Source: AP-15 sp963774345 (lineage in GTDB: Bacteria; Pseudomonadota; Alphaproteobacteria; ATCC43930; CGMCC-115725). Taken from it: 64,000 bases of DNA. Numbering within the stretch: the stretch's first letter is position 1; every line of letters starts with the position of its first letter. Below are positions 49,793-58,196 of this stretch, one piece after another. The notes beneath the pieces are model-generated. The model made no database searches. It was not told where the DNA came from and was given only the letters and a program-made list of their open reading frames with translations. Both the position numbers and the translations under genes were made by a program. The stretch is from assembly GCA_963774345.1 (NCBI GenBank), contig CAVZFB010000057.1:124001-188000 (forward strand), written 5' to 3'.

Positions 49793-51124
49793 TCATTGCG
49801 CCGCGATGGCGGCGGGCGGCGCCGCAAAGCGCCGCTCCATCTCGCGGCGCGCCCGCACCGCCTCGCTGTCGGGGACATCGACGTCGGCCCAGCGCACGAT
49901 CTGCGCCGGCTGCGATGTCGCGCAGCAGCGGCACCTTGTGCGCCAGGCCGATCGGCAGCGCGCCCTCGGCGAGGCTGCGCTCGGCCGGGACGAGCTTGCC
50001 CCAGACCGTGTAGCCGCCCTCGCCGTCGAGCGTCTCGCCGGCGTGCAACGCCCGCTTGGCGACGGCGACGACATCGCCGCGCCAGCCGCTTGGCTGGCCG
50101 GTCGGCTCGCCGCGCAGCGCCGCCGACAGCACCGAGATGCCGAGCTCCAGCCCGATCAGGTGGTAGGGCTTGTACATCGCGGCGTACCAGCCGCTCGCGA
50201 TCGGTCTTGAGGCCGTATTCCTTAAAGCAGGTCCGGGCGTAATCGTTCGGCGCCTTCAGCACGACATAGACGCCCCAGCGCAAATCGCGGAACACCGGGC
50301 GGCCGTCGCGTTCCAGGCAGGAGACGACCTCGACCATGCCGTCACGTTCCAGCCGCGCCTCCCGCTTCGCGGCCGCGCAGGATCTGCGGCAGGTCGTCGA
50401 CGCCGCAGGGCGGGAAATGCAGCCCGTCGGCGGCACGGCGAGGCCGGTCGCATTGGCGATCGCCGCCATCTCGATCGCCGATTTGGTGCCGTCGAGAAAC
50501 GAGTTGAACATCTGCGGGTTCATCCCGCCGCGCTCGGCTTCCTCCGGCGTCAGGCCGTAATGCGCCCAGACATCGTCCGGGGTCACGGCGTGATAGGCGG
50601 GCAGGTACTTGGTGCCCTTGCCGGCGGCGACGACCTCGAAACCGCAGGCGCGCGCCCAATCGACCAGCTCGCAGGTCAGCGCCGGCTGGTCGCCATAGGC
50701 GAGCGAATAGACGATGCCCTTGCGCCCGCGCCTCCTCGGCCAGCAGCGGCCCGGCGAGCACATCGGCTTCGACATTGACCATGACGATGTGCTTGCCGGC
50801 GGCGATCGCTGCGCGGGCATGGGCGATGCCGGCCGGCGGACTGCCGGTCGCCTCGACGACGACCTCGACCTCGGGATCGGCGCAGGCCTCGGCGCCCGAC
50901 GCGACAAACGGGTTCGCGCGATCCGCGCCGCATCCCAGCCGACCGTCCGGCAGGCGTTGCCGCGCCCGCTCGGGATCGAGATCGGCGATGACCGCGACCT
51001 CCAGCCCGGCCATCGTCGGCACCTGGTTCAGGAACATCGAGCCGAACTTGCCGGCGCCGATCAGCCGACGCGGACCGGCTCGCCCGGCGGCGGCGCGCTG
51101 TTGCAGCAGGCGATAGAGGTTCAT
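49793..51124 (-). CDS. Homoserine-dehydrogenase-like NAD(P)-binding oxidoreductase with SAF domain, frameshifted
   Basis: About 444 residues. The N-terminus has the Rossmann motif LIGAGKFGSMFLNQVPTM (with compensating slips just before it), IADLDPERAR and a NVEADVLAGPLLAEEAR segment; the middle has VYSLAYGDQPALTCELVDWA, VAAGKGTKYLPAYHAVTPDD, GMNPQMFNSFLDGTKSAIEM; the end is SAF-like: HAGETLDGEGGYTVWGKLVP, LPIGLAHKVPLLRDI. At least four shifts. Homologues are annotated homoserine dehydrogenase-like or SAF-domain oxidoreductases with unknown substrate. Its ATG overlaps the stop of the dioxygenase gene (51121-51124). Confidence 0.8.
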
Positions 51125-51936
51125 GGCCTATTCCGCCGGCCGCCTTGCTCGTCGAGGCGCGGGCGTAATTCGAACAGCGCGTCGTCGGCGACCGGCTCGA
51201 TCGGCGTGAAGTCGCGATGCGCGATCCACTCCGGCCGGGTCGGCGTGCGGATGTAGTTCGAGACCGCGCACAGGGTCAGATAGACGATGCGGCGCGGGTA
51301 GGGCGTGATGTTCGGCGCCGAGCCGTGCACCAGATTGCCGTGGAACATCAGCACCGAGCCCGGCTTGCCGGTCGGCGCGACGATGCCGCCCTCATCGACC
51401 AGCCGGGTCACCGTCTCGTTGTCGAGCGTCCACAGCGGGTAGGAGGTCGTCTCCTCGTCGTGCCCGGCCGACAGCACGCCGTGCTTGTGGCTGCGCGGCA
51501 CCAGCATCAGCGGGCCGTTGATCGGCATCACCTCGTCCATGAACACCGCGATGTTCATCGCCCGCGGCTCCGGCATGCCGTCGTCGCGCGCCCAGGTGCC
51601 GTAATCCTGGTGCCATTGCCAGACATCGCCCTCGAAGGCGGCTTTGGCGTTGATCTTGTACTGGTGCATGTAGAGCTGTTCGCCGAACACCTGCTCGACC
51701 GGGCGGATCAGCCGCGGATGGTGGCCGAGCAGGCGGAACGCCTCGTTATAGGTGTGCGCGGCGAAGGCGGTGCGCGGCGCGCCGGTCTTCTCGCGCCACA
51801 CTTCCTGGCGGTCGGTGGCGTAGATTTGCTCGGCCTCGTCGCGCAGGATCGCGACCTCCTCCTCCGAGAAGCAGCCGGGCAGGAACAGATAGCCTTCCTC
51901 AGCGAACTGCTGAAGCTGCTGCGAGGTGAGCCGCAT
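51121..51936 (-). CDS. Phytanoyl-CoA dioxygenase family protein (PhyH/EctD-like)
   Basis: Fe(II)/2-oxoglutarate dioxygenase, 271 residues. DVWQWHQDYGTWARDDG carries the HxD iron motif, LVHGSAPNITPYPRRI the distal His and the 2-oxoglutarate Arg; EEGYLFLPGCFSEEEVAI and MHQYKINAKAAFEGD are like EctD. ATG 51936 follows AGGAGAACATCACG. First gene of the minus-strand operon leading to the SAF oxidoreductase, AKR and two amidohydrolases. The rest of EctABC is absent, so ectoine hydroxylation is unlikely. Intact. Confidence 0.9.
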   Translation of the reverse strand: MRLTSQQLQQFAEEGYLFLPGCFSEEEVAILRDEAEQIYATDRQEVWREKTGAPRTAFAAHTYNEAFRLLGHHPRLIRPVEQVFGEQLYMHQYKINAKAAFEGDVWQWHQDYGTWARDDGMPEPRAMNIAVFMDEVMPINGPLMLVPRSHKHGVLSAGHDEETTSYPLWTLDNETVTRLVDEGGIVAPTGKPGSVLMFHGNLVHGSAPNITPYPRRIVYLTLCAVSNYIRTPTRPEWIAHRDFTPIEPVADDALFELRPRLDEQGGRRNRP

Positions 51937-52028
51937 CGTGATGTTCTCCTGAATGCGGAGACAAGGCAGCGTGATCGATGCGGGGCGCTTCGTCAACCAG
52001 AGCGGGACCAGGAGGCCCAGCCAGGTGG

Positions 52029-52057
52029 TTGACGCGCACCCCGCGGCGCGCTACAAA
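52029..52057 (+). promoter_or_regulatory. Sigma-70-type promoter upstream of the MATE leader
   Basis: TTGACG at 52029-52034 and TACAAA at 52052-52057 are separated by 17 bases, close to the sigma-70 consensus. Transcription would start near 52064 and cover a short ORF, a terminator-like hairpin and the MATE gene. The stretch 51937-52262 holds no larger gene. Confidence 0.55.
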
Positions 52058-52087
52058 CCGCCCATGTTCAGCGCATCCCCACGACCG

Positions 52088-52147
52088 ATGAATACTACCG
52101 TCTCGCGCGGCTTTGCCGTGGGGCCTGAGGGTATGCGCGTGCGCTGA
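52088..52147 (+). CDS. Possible 19-residue leader peptide
   Basis: ATG 52088 opens a short frame (MNTTVSRGFAVGPEGMRVR) ending in TGA at 52147, downstream of a good promoter and 24 bases before a terminator-like hairpin. The layout promoter, short ORF, hairpin, gene is that of an attenuator or of a small separate transcript. No run of one amino acid is seen that would tell the signal. No family recognised; Shine-Dalgarno is weak. Confidence 0.35.
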   Translation: MNTTVSRGFAVGPEGMRVR

Positions 52148-52170
52148 ACTCGACCAACACGCGACGATAC

Positions 52171-52208
52171 GGGGCCCCGCCGGTACCGGTCGGGGCCTTT
52201 GCTTTTTG
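52171..52208 (+). terminator. Terminator-like hairpin before the MATE gene
   Basis: GGCCCCG at 52173-52179 pairs with CGGGGCC at 52191-52197 around CCGGTACCGG, followed by TTTGCTTTTTG. This is a plausible rho-independent terminator reading rightwards, placed 55 bases before the MATE start codon, so it would stop the leader transcript unless bypassed. Confidence 0.6.
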
Positions 52209-52262
52209 GGGTCTCTCTCGGACATCGGTGGTGGCGCCGTGACGGAGATCAGAGAGAACCAG

Positions 52263-53681
52263 ATGGAACCGTTCAATCCACCCAATCGGCGCAATCTCGG
52301 GAGCGCAGATCCCGGCATCCGCGCAGAGGTTCGTGCGACCCTGGCGCTGGCGGCGCCGCTCGCCGCGGCCAATCTGGCGCAAATGGCGATGGGCGTCACC
52401 AACACGGTGATGGTCGGCCGGCTTGGAGCCACGCCGCTTGCTGCCGCAGGACTCGGCGGGATGTTCTATTTTACCGTCGGCGTCATACTCCAGGGCATCC
52501 TTTTCGCGGTGGCGCCACTCGCGGCGCATGCGCTCGGCGCCGGCGATCGCGCCGCGGCAGGTCGAATTGCCGGCGCCGGGTGGGTACTCTCCGTGATGTT
52601 GGCGCTGCCCTTCGTCGCCACGCTGACGAGTTTGGACCGCTTGCTTCAGGCGCTCGGCTACGACGCCGCGCTCGCCGCCGAAATCGGCCGCTATTTGCGG
52701 GCGCTTGCCTGGGGTGCGCCCGCCTTTCTTGGCTTTGGGGTGCTGCGTAGCCTGTTCGCCGCAATGTCGCGCACCCGTCCGGTCATGGCGGTGCTCCTTG
52801 TCTGCGTTGCCAGCAACGCCCTGCTGAATTGGTCGCTGATCTTCGGCCATCTCGGGATGCCTGCGCTTGGCGTGGCGGGCTCAGGCTATGCAAGCTCAAT
52901 CAATCAATGGCTGATGCTGGCTGGTCTGGCGCTGTCCACGCGCATCGTCCCGCGCTTGGCGGGGTTACGCGTGCTGCGCAGGGCCTTTGCCGCGAGCTGG
53001 ACCGAGATCGGGAACATCCTTCGTCTCGGACTGCCGATCGGCGGGCTCAGGGGGATGGAGGTTGGCGTCTTCCTGGCCGCCGGCATCCTGATGGGCCTCT
53101 TGGGGACGGCGGCGCTCGGGGCGCACCAACTCATCCTCAATTGCGCGAGCGTCAGCTTCATGGTGCCGCTGGGCCTCGGCCAGGCCGCCACGGTCCGGGT
53201 CGCCTACCAACTCGGCGCGGGTCGGATCTTTGCGGCACGACGGGCCGGCTTCGTAGCGCTCGCCCTCGGGGTCGGGTTCATGGCTGCCGCCGCGGTCGTG
53301 CTGTGGGGATTCCCGCAGGCCATCATCGGGGCCTATATCGACATCGCCGACCCGGCCAATCATCAGACCGTCCAGATCGCGCGGCGGCTCATTGTGATTG
53401 CTGCGCTATTCCAAGTGTTCGACGGGATGCAGGTAATCGCCGTTGGCGCGTTACGCGGTTACAGGGACACCGTGATCCCGATGCTTCTCGCCGCCTTTGG
53501 CTACTGGGGCGCCGGTTTCGCCGGAGGCTGGCTGCTCGCCTTTCCGCTCGGATACGGCGCCGTCGGCCTGTGGTGGGGTCTTGCCTTCGGGCTTGCGGTC
53601 GTCGCCGTGCTCTTGACCCTGCGGCTTCATTCGATCGCGGCCCCGATCAGCCGGGGAGCCGAGGCGGTCGCCCTGCCCTAA
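52263..53681 (+). CDS. MATE-family multidrug efflux transporter
   Basis: A 472-residue membrane protein with two six-helix halves. AAPLAAANLAQMAMGVTNTV, MVGRLGATPLAAAGLG, FGVLRSLFAAMSRTRPVM and, in the second half, LGLPIGGLRGMEVGVFLAAG, LGAHQLILNCASVSFMVPLG and FDGMQVIAVGALRGYRDT are NorM-type motifs. Expels cationic drugs or metabolites with Na+ or H+. Start ATG 52263 follows AGAGAGAACCAG. Its 3' end overlaps the opposing UbiB-like gene by 35 bases. Intact. Confidence 0.9.
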   Translation: MEPFNPPNRRNLGSADPGIRAEVRATLALAAPLAAANLAQMAMGVTNTVMVGRLGATPLAAAGLGGMFYFTVGVILQGILFAVAPLAAHALGAGDRAAAGRIAGAGWVLSVMLALPFVATLTSLDRLLQALGYDAALAAEIGRYLRALAWGAPAFLGFGVLRSLFAAMSRTRPVMAVLLVCVASNALLNWSLIFGHLGMPALGVAGSGYASSINQWLMLAGLALSTRIVPRLAGLRVLRRAFAASWTEIGNILRLGLPIGGLRGMEVGVFLAAGILMGLLGTAALGAHQLILNCASVSFMVPLGLGQAATVRVAYQLGAGRIFAARRAGFVALALGVGFMAAAAVVLWGFPQAIIGAYIDIADPANHQTVQIARRLIVIAALFQVFDGMQVIAVGALRGYRDTVIPMLLAAFGYWGAGFAGGWLLAFPLGYGAVGLWWGLAFGLAVVAVLLTLRLHSIAAPISRGAEAVALP

Positions 53682-55113
53682 TGGAAGCCTGGTCAGCTGG
53701 GGGTTCCTCCAGCCTTTTGCGCCGAGCCGTGGCCTTGCGGGGTCTCGTGGCACGCGTCGACGCATCTGTCTGGTCGGCGGGCAGCGGCACCCCGGCCTTT
53801 TCGAGGGCGGCGCGCTGGCGGGCGGTCAGGGCTGTCTCGTCAAAATCCTCGATCAGCTCGTGGAACAGGCGGTGCCAGTTGATCTCGGCCTTAAGGTGCA
53901 TGAACACCGAGCCCAGCCCGACTGCTGCCCGGTCCATGAACACGAATTCGCGCGGCGGCCGGACCCCGCCCAGGCGGCGGATGTCGCGGTGCACGCTCTC
54001 GACCACGTCGGCGCCGTCGGCCCCACTGGCCTTTTCCTGGATCAGCCTCGCGCGATCGTCGAGCAGCGGGCCGTAGACGAATCGCGCCCAGCGGTTCAGC
54101 ACCTCGATCATCTCGGATGACAAATCACCAAATCCCCAGCTTCGGTAGGCATGAACAGCAAGGTCGCGATCGCCGCGCTCCAGTGCGTGGTAAAGATCGA
54201 TGACCCCACGCACGAATGAGGCGCGAAAGACCCTCACACAGCCGAAATCGAGCAGGTTCACGGTGGCATCCGGCGCCACGGTGTAATTGCCGAGATGCGG
54301 GTCGCCGTGGATGACGCCGTAATGGTAAAACGGCACGTACCAGACCCGAAACATCCGCAGCGCCACCTCGTTGCGGCGTGCGATCGGCGCTTTCGCGGTG
54401 TCTAGAATCGGCTCGCCGTCGAGCCAGGTCATCGTCAAAAGACGCCGGGTCGAGAGTTCGGGTAGGGGCCGCGGCACGGCAATCCCGGGCTCGTCGCGCA
54501 GGATCGCGCCGTATAGCCGCATATGCGCGGCTTCGCGCTCGTAATCGAGCTCCTCGCGCAGCCGGTCGGCGATTTCGGCGTGGATTTCGCCGGTGGTGAC
54601 GGCGCGGTCATAGCGCTCGTAGAGACCCATTGCGAGCTTGAGCTGGCGCAGATCGGCTTCGACCGCGGAGGCCATGTCGGGATATTGCAATTTGCAGGCG
54701 AGCGCTGTGCCGTCGAGAGCGGTCGCTCGATGCACTTGCCCAAGGGAGGCGGCGCGCGCCGCGGTTCTCTCGAAATCGCGAAACCGCCGCTGCCAATCGC
54801 GCCCGAGCTCCCCCTCCATCCGCCGGCGGACAAACGGCCACCCCATCGCCGGCGCATTGGCCTGCAATTGAATCAGCTCGCCGACATATTCTTTTGGCAA
54901 CGCGTCGGGGATTGTGGCGAGCAACTGCGCCACTTTCATCAACGGACCTTTGATCCCACCAAGTGCGGCCTTCAGATCGGCAGCATGGCGGCCTCGGTCG
55001 ACCGAAATTCCGAGGTAGCGCTCGCCCGCCAGCCGCGCCGCAAGCCCGCCCATCGCGCTCCCGACCTGCGCATAGCGCCGCACTCGCCCCGTAAAGGTGT
55101 CGTCGTCGGTCAT
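53647..55113 (-). CDS. ABC1/UbiB-family atypical kinase
   Basis: A 488-residue ADCK/UbiB-like protein. KVAQLLATIPDALPKEYVGE is the KxGQ-type motif (GQ changed to AQ), AARAASLGQVHRA the Ala-rich loop, ACKLQYPDM the Lys strand, EELDYEREAAHM, HGDPHLGNYTV the catalytic loop (Asp) and NLLDFGCVR the metal-binding DFG. Family members support ubiquinone synthesis and lipid handling at membranes; the target is unknown. The C-terminal 50 residues are Arg/Pro rich. Intact. Confidence 0.88.
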   Translation of the reverse strand: MTDDDTFTGRVRRYAQVGSAMGGLAARLAGERYLGISVDRGRHAADLKAALGGIKGPLMKVAQLLATIPDALPKEYVGELIQLQANAPAMGWPFVRRRMEGELGRDWQRRFRDFERTAARAASLGQVHRATALDGTALACKLQYPDMASAVEADLRQLKLAMGLYERYDRAVTTGEIHAEIADRLREELDYEREAAHMRLYGAILRDEPGIAVPRPLPELSTRRLLTMTWLDGEPILDTAKAPIARRNEVALRMFRVWYVPFYHYGVIHGDPHLGNYTVAPDATVNLLDFGCVRVFRASFVRGVIDLYHALERGDRDLAVHAYRSWGFGDLSSEMIEVLNRWARFVYGPLLDDRARLIQEKASGADGADVVESVHRDIRRLGGVRPPREFVFMDRAAVGLGSVFMHLKAEINWHRLFHELIEDFDETALTARQRAALEKAGVPLPADQTDASTRATRPRKATARRKRLEEPPADQASIRAGRPPRLPG

Positions 55114-55169
55114 GCGATCAATTTTGCGAGATGGTGACCCTGGGCCGTGTCAAAAGCCATCGCCGCCGA

Positions 55170-55868
55170 CTAATGCTCGTCCACGCGCATAACCTCTACC
55201 AAGCGCCCCTTGGTTTTTAGTATGACGCGGTCATTCGGCTGAAAATTGACAAGGGCGTCCACCAATCTACGTCGTTGGCCATGGCTATCTATTACAGTTG
55301 GTGAAATCCAGACGTACGGACAATCTTCGGTCATGCGAAGCTTGCCGCGCCAAATTCGGTCGGTCACCTTGAGGTCGATTTCGATAGCGCCGTTTTCCTT
55401 AATCGGGAGACTCTGCGCCTCAGATTTAGGCGCGTGGATTTCAAGTGCTGGCTTTTTGTCGGCATACCACCCTGTTCGACCAATAACCGCAAGGGTCCTG
55501 CCGACAGACGCATTAAAATTCGGCTTTCTCCGCGCAGACGTCGAACCTGCCATTGCCGCTTCCTCTAGATGCTGACGTAACGCCCCGTTGATTTGGGACT
55601 GCCAACCGGGGCCTCCGGAGCGGAACCAGTTGATAACGTCACGGTCTAGACGGAGGGACACGAGATGTTTCGGAGAGCCGAGAGGCGGACGGCCGCGACC
55701 AGGACGTAACAACGTCTCGCCGTAATGCAGATCGGCTTTGTCGAACCAGTCGTCGGTAAGTTCCGGAGCGGTATCCGCATCCCCGGTAATCTGTCGCGCA
55801 ATCTCGTCGTCGGTAGTCGCGTCAACCTTCACCAAGTCGCTGTAGGTAGCGGGCTTGTTCCCTGCCAT
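55170..55868 (-). CDS. brnA: BrnA-type antitoxin with unusual C-terminal domain
   Basis: A 232-residue protein. Residues 60-102 are a BrnA ribbon-helix-helix domain (KHLVSLRLDRDVINWFRSGG then PGWQSQINGALRQHLEEA). BrnA is normally 80-110 residues; here about 130 more residues follow (GRTLAVIGRTGWYADKKP, EIHAPKSEAQSLPI, DLKVTDRIWRGKLRMTED, YVWISPTVIDSHGQRRRL) that look like beta-rich domain and do not match any family I know. The start overlaps the brnT 3' end by 47 bases. Would bind BrnT and its own promoter. Confidence 0.8.
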   Translation of the reverse strand: MAGNKPATYSDLVKVDATTDDEIARQITGDADTAPELTDDWFDKADLHYGETLLRPGRGRPPLGSPKHLVSLRLDRDVINWFRSGGPGWQSQINGALRQHLEEAAMAGSTSARRKPNFNASVGRTLAVIGRTGWYADKKPALEIHAPKSEAQSLPIKENGAIEIDLKVTDRIWRGKLRMTEDCPYVWISPTVIDSHGQRRRLVDALVNFQPNDRVILKTKGRLVEVMRVDEH

Positions 55869-56115
55869 TGGCCTTCCTCATCGAAATCACGTGGCGGCAC
55901 TCCTCGCCGTCGATTTCCTGCCCTGGTGTCCACACCAAGATCATCATCCGGCCGGCGAGCAGTCCCACCGTAATGAAGCGTCGCTCGGGATATTCGAACC
56001 GTGCGTCTTCGAACGTAAGGCGTGGTCCGGCGAATACCTTCGGCGCATCGCGAAAATCCAAGCTGCGCTCTCGCACGGTCCATTCGCGCTTTGCCGGATC
56101 GAATGTGATCCTCAT
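55822..56115 (-). CDS. brnT: BrnT-family toxin
   Basis: Ninety-seven residues of the BrnT ribonuclease fold (RelE-like): FDPAKREWTVRERSLDFRDA at the start, FEYPERRFITVGLLAGRMMI and CRHVISMRKANGREQARYLQ at the end. The core Arg/His residues of BrnT are mostly kept. Toxin-first gene order with overlapping antitoxin, as in other brnTA operons. GC is lower than in the flanks, which fits transfer. Confidence 0.88.
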   Translation of the reverse strand: MRITFDPAKREWTVRERSLDFRDAPKVFAGPRLTFEDARFEYPERRFITVGLLAGRMMILVWTPGQEIDGEECRHVISMRKANGREQARYLQRLGEG

Positions 56116-56176
56116 GCGCGCGAGATTATGTAGCTACGGAAAGACCCGGATCAAGTTTTCCGTAGCTACTGAAACT

Positions 56177-57996
56177 TCAGCCGAGCGCTTCGAGTTCGTC
56201 GATAAAGCCGGAGACGACCGACAGCCCTTTCGACCAGAAGGCGGGGTCGGCGGCGTCGAGCCCGAACGGCGCCAGCAATTCGCGGTGGCGCAAGCGTGCC
56301 GCCGGCGCGCAGCATATCGAGATAGCGCTCGGCAAAGCCCTGATGCGCGTCTTGGTAGACCGCGTAAAGCGAGTTCACCAGGCAGTCGCCGAAGGCATAG
56401 GCATAGACATAGAACGGGGTGTGGATGAAATGCGGGATGTAGGACCAGTAATGGCGATAGACGCCGTCGAGGCGGATCGCCGGCCCGAGGCTCTCGCGCT
56501 GCACGTCGAGCCAGATTTCGGCGAGCCGGTCGGGCGTCAGCTCGGCCTCGCGGCGTTCGTCGTGCACCCGCTATCTCGAACGTGACAAAGGCGATCTGGC
56601 GGACGACCGTGTTCAGCATGTCCTCGACCTTGCCGGCGAGCATGATCTTGCGCCGGCGCGGATCGGTCTCGCCTGTCAGCAACGCGCGGAAGGTCAGCAT
56701 CTCGCCAAAGACCGAGGCGGTTTCGGCCAGGGTCAACGGCGTGTCGGCCATCAGATAACCCTGCCGCCCGGCCAATACCTGATGCACGCCATGACCAAGC
56801 TCATGCGCCAGGGTCATCACGTCGCGCACCCGGCCCTGGTAGTTCAGCAGCAGATAGGGGTGGACGCCGGGCACCGTCGGATGGGCGAAGGCGCCCGACG
56901 CTTTGCCCGGCCGCACCGGCGCGTCGATCCAGGGCGCGGCGAAGAACCGCCGGCCGACCGCGGCCATTTCGGGCGAAAAGGCGCCATAGGCCGACAAGCA
57001 CGGTCTCCTCGGCCTCGCCCCACGGGATCAGCCGGTCGTCGTCCTCGGGCAACGGCGCGTTGCGGTCCCAGAACGGCATCGCCTCGACCCCGAACCAGCG
57101 CGCCTTCAGCCGGTAATAGCGATGCGACAGACGCGGATAGCTGTCGCGCACCGCCGCGATCAGCGCGTCGACGACCTCGTCCTCGACGAAATTGGACGAG
57201 ATTGCGCGACGAAATCGGCCGCGCGAAACCCGCGCCAGCGGTCCTCGATCTCCTTGTCCTTGGCGAGCGTATTGGTGATCAGGCGCAAAGGTGCGGGCAT
57301 TTTTGCCCAACACCTCACCGACGACTGGCGGCGGCCTCGCGGCGCACCTCCGGATCGCGGTCCGACAGCAGGTCGAGCGCCTCGGCCTCGGTCAGTTCTT
57401 GGCCGCCGATCGGGAACCGCAGATCGGCGATCGTCTCGTCGAACAGCCGGGTCCAGGCGGCGCGGCCGGCGACGTATTTCTCGTGCAACAGCTTTTCGAC
57501 CTCGTCAGACAGCTGGTGCGGGCGGAAGGCGCGGATGTCGCGCAGCCACGGGCGGTAGCGGGCGAGCGCCGGGTCGGCTTCCTTCGCTTCGAGTGCTGCG
57601 TCGTCGAGACGGTTGAGTTCGAGCGTGAAGAACAGCAAACTCGTCGAGATCGTGTTGGTCCGCTCTTGCATCGTTTGATAAGAAGCGGCCGATATCCGGA
57701 TCGGCAAGATTGCCGGCATGGACAAGCGAGGCATAGCTGAGGATCCGGCCGCTCAGCTCCTGCATACCTTCATAAGCTTCGACCGCCGCCCCCAGTGCCG
57801 CGCCCGAGAGATCTGCGAGCTTCCCCTCGTAACGCTGGTGAAAGGCTGCGGCGTCATCGGCCAGCCGCGCCAGATCCCCGGTCAGTGCCGGGCTGTCGGG
57901 ACCGGGGTATAGATCAGAAAGATTCCACTCCGGCAGCGTACCGAGCGCCGCCTTCTTCTGCCCCGCCGCCGTCTCTGCAACTGCCTGCAAACGCAT
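56177..57996 (-). CDS. pepF: M3-family oligoendopeptidase F, several frameshifts
   Basis: Zinc metallopeptidase of about 606 residues that cleaves 7-17 residue peptides in the cytoplasm. Visible blocks in order: LGTLPEWNLSDLYPGPDSPA, GRILSYASLVHAGNLADPDI, LHEKYVAGRAAWTRLFDE, PRLSHRYYRLKARWFGVE, HPYLLLNYQGRVRDVMTLAH, the zinc site TLAHELGHGVHQ, MADTPLTLAETASVFGE (third ligand), HFIHTPFYVYAYAFGDCLV and SVVSGFIDELEALG. At least five indels. Start at 57996 is the family start. Confidence 0.87.
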
Positions 57997-58196
57997 TGCT
58001 CAATCCCCGATCCGGACCTATGCGAGGATATGGGGTTTAGGCAGGAAGCACCAAGCGGCATCCCGGACAACGCCGCTGCGATCATTGCGATCGGCTCGAG
58101 CTGAGCTCAGGTCGGGATTACCACTAGCCGCCGGCAGGCGCTATTCCACGATCGGGCGCGAAACCCGTAAAAGGGCGGTGGGGAGGTCGCGGAAGG

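Noticed and set aside
51121..51936. Ectoine hydroxylase (ectD)
   Set aside because: The PhyH fold is shared, but ectABC genes are absent and the operon partners are catabolic enzymes.
52829..54076. A 415-codon open frame on the plus strand running through the MATE gene into the region opposite the UbiB-like gene
   Set aside because: It is the shadow of the MATE frame followed by the complement of the UbiB-like gene; its translation is Arg/Pro/Ala rich without any family motif, whereas the MATE and UbiB frames have clear motifs.
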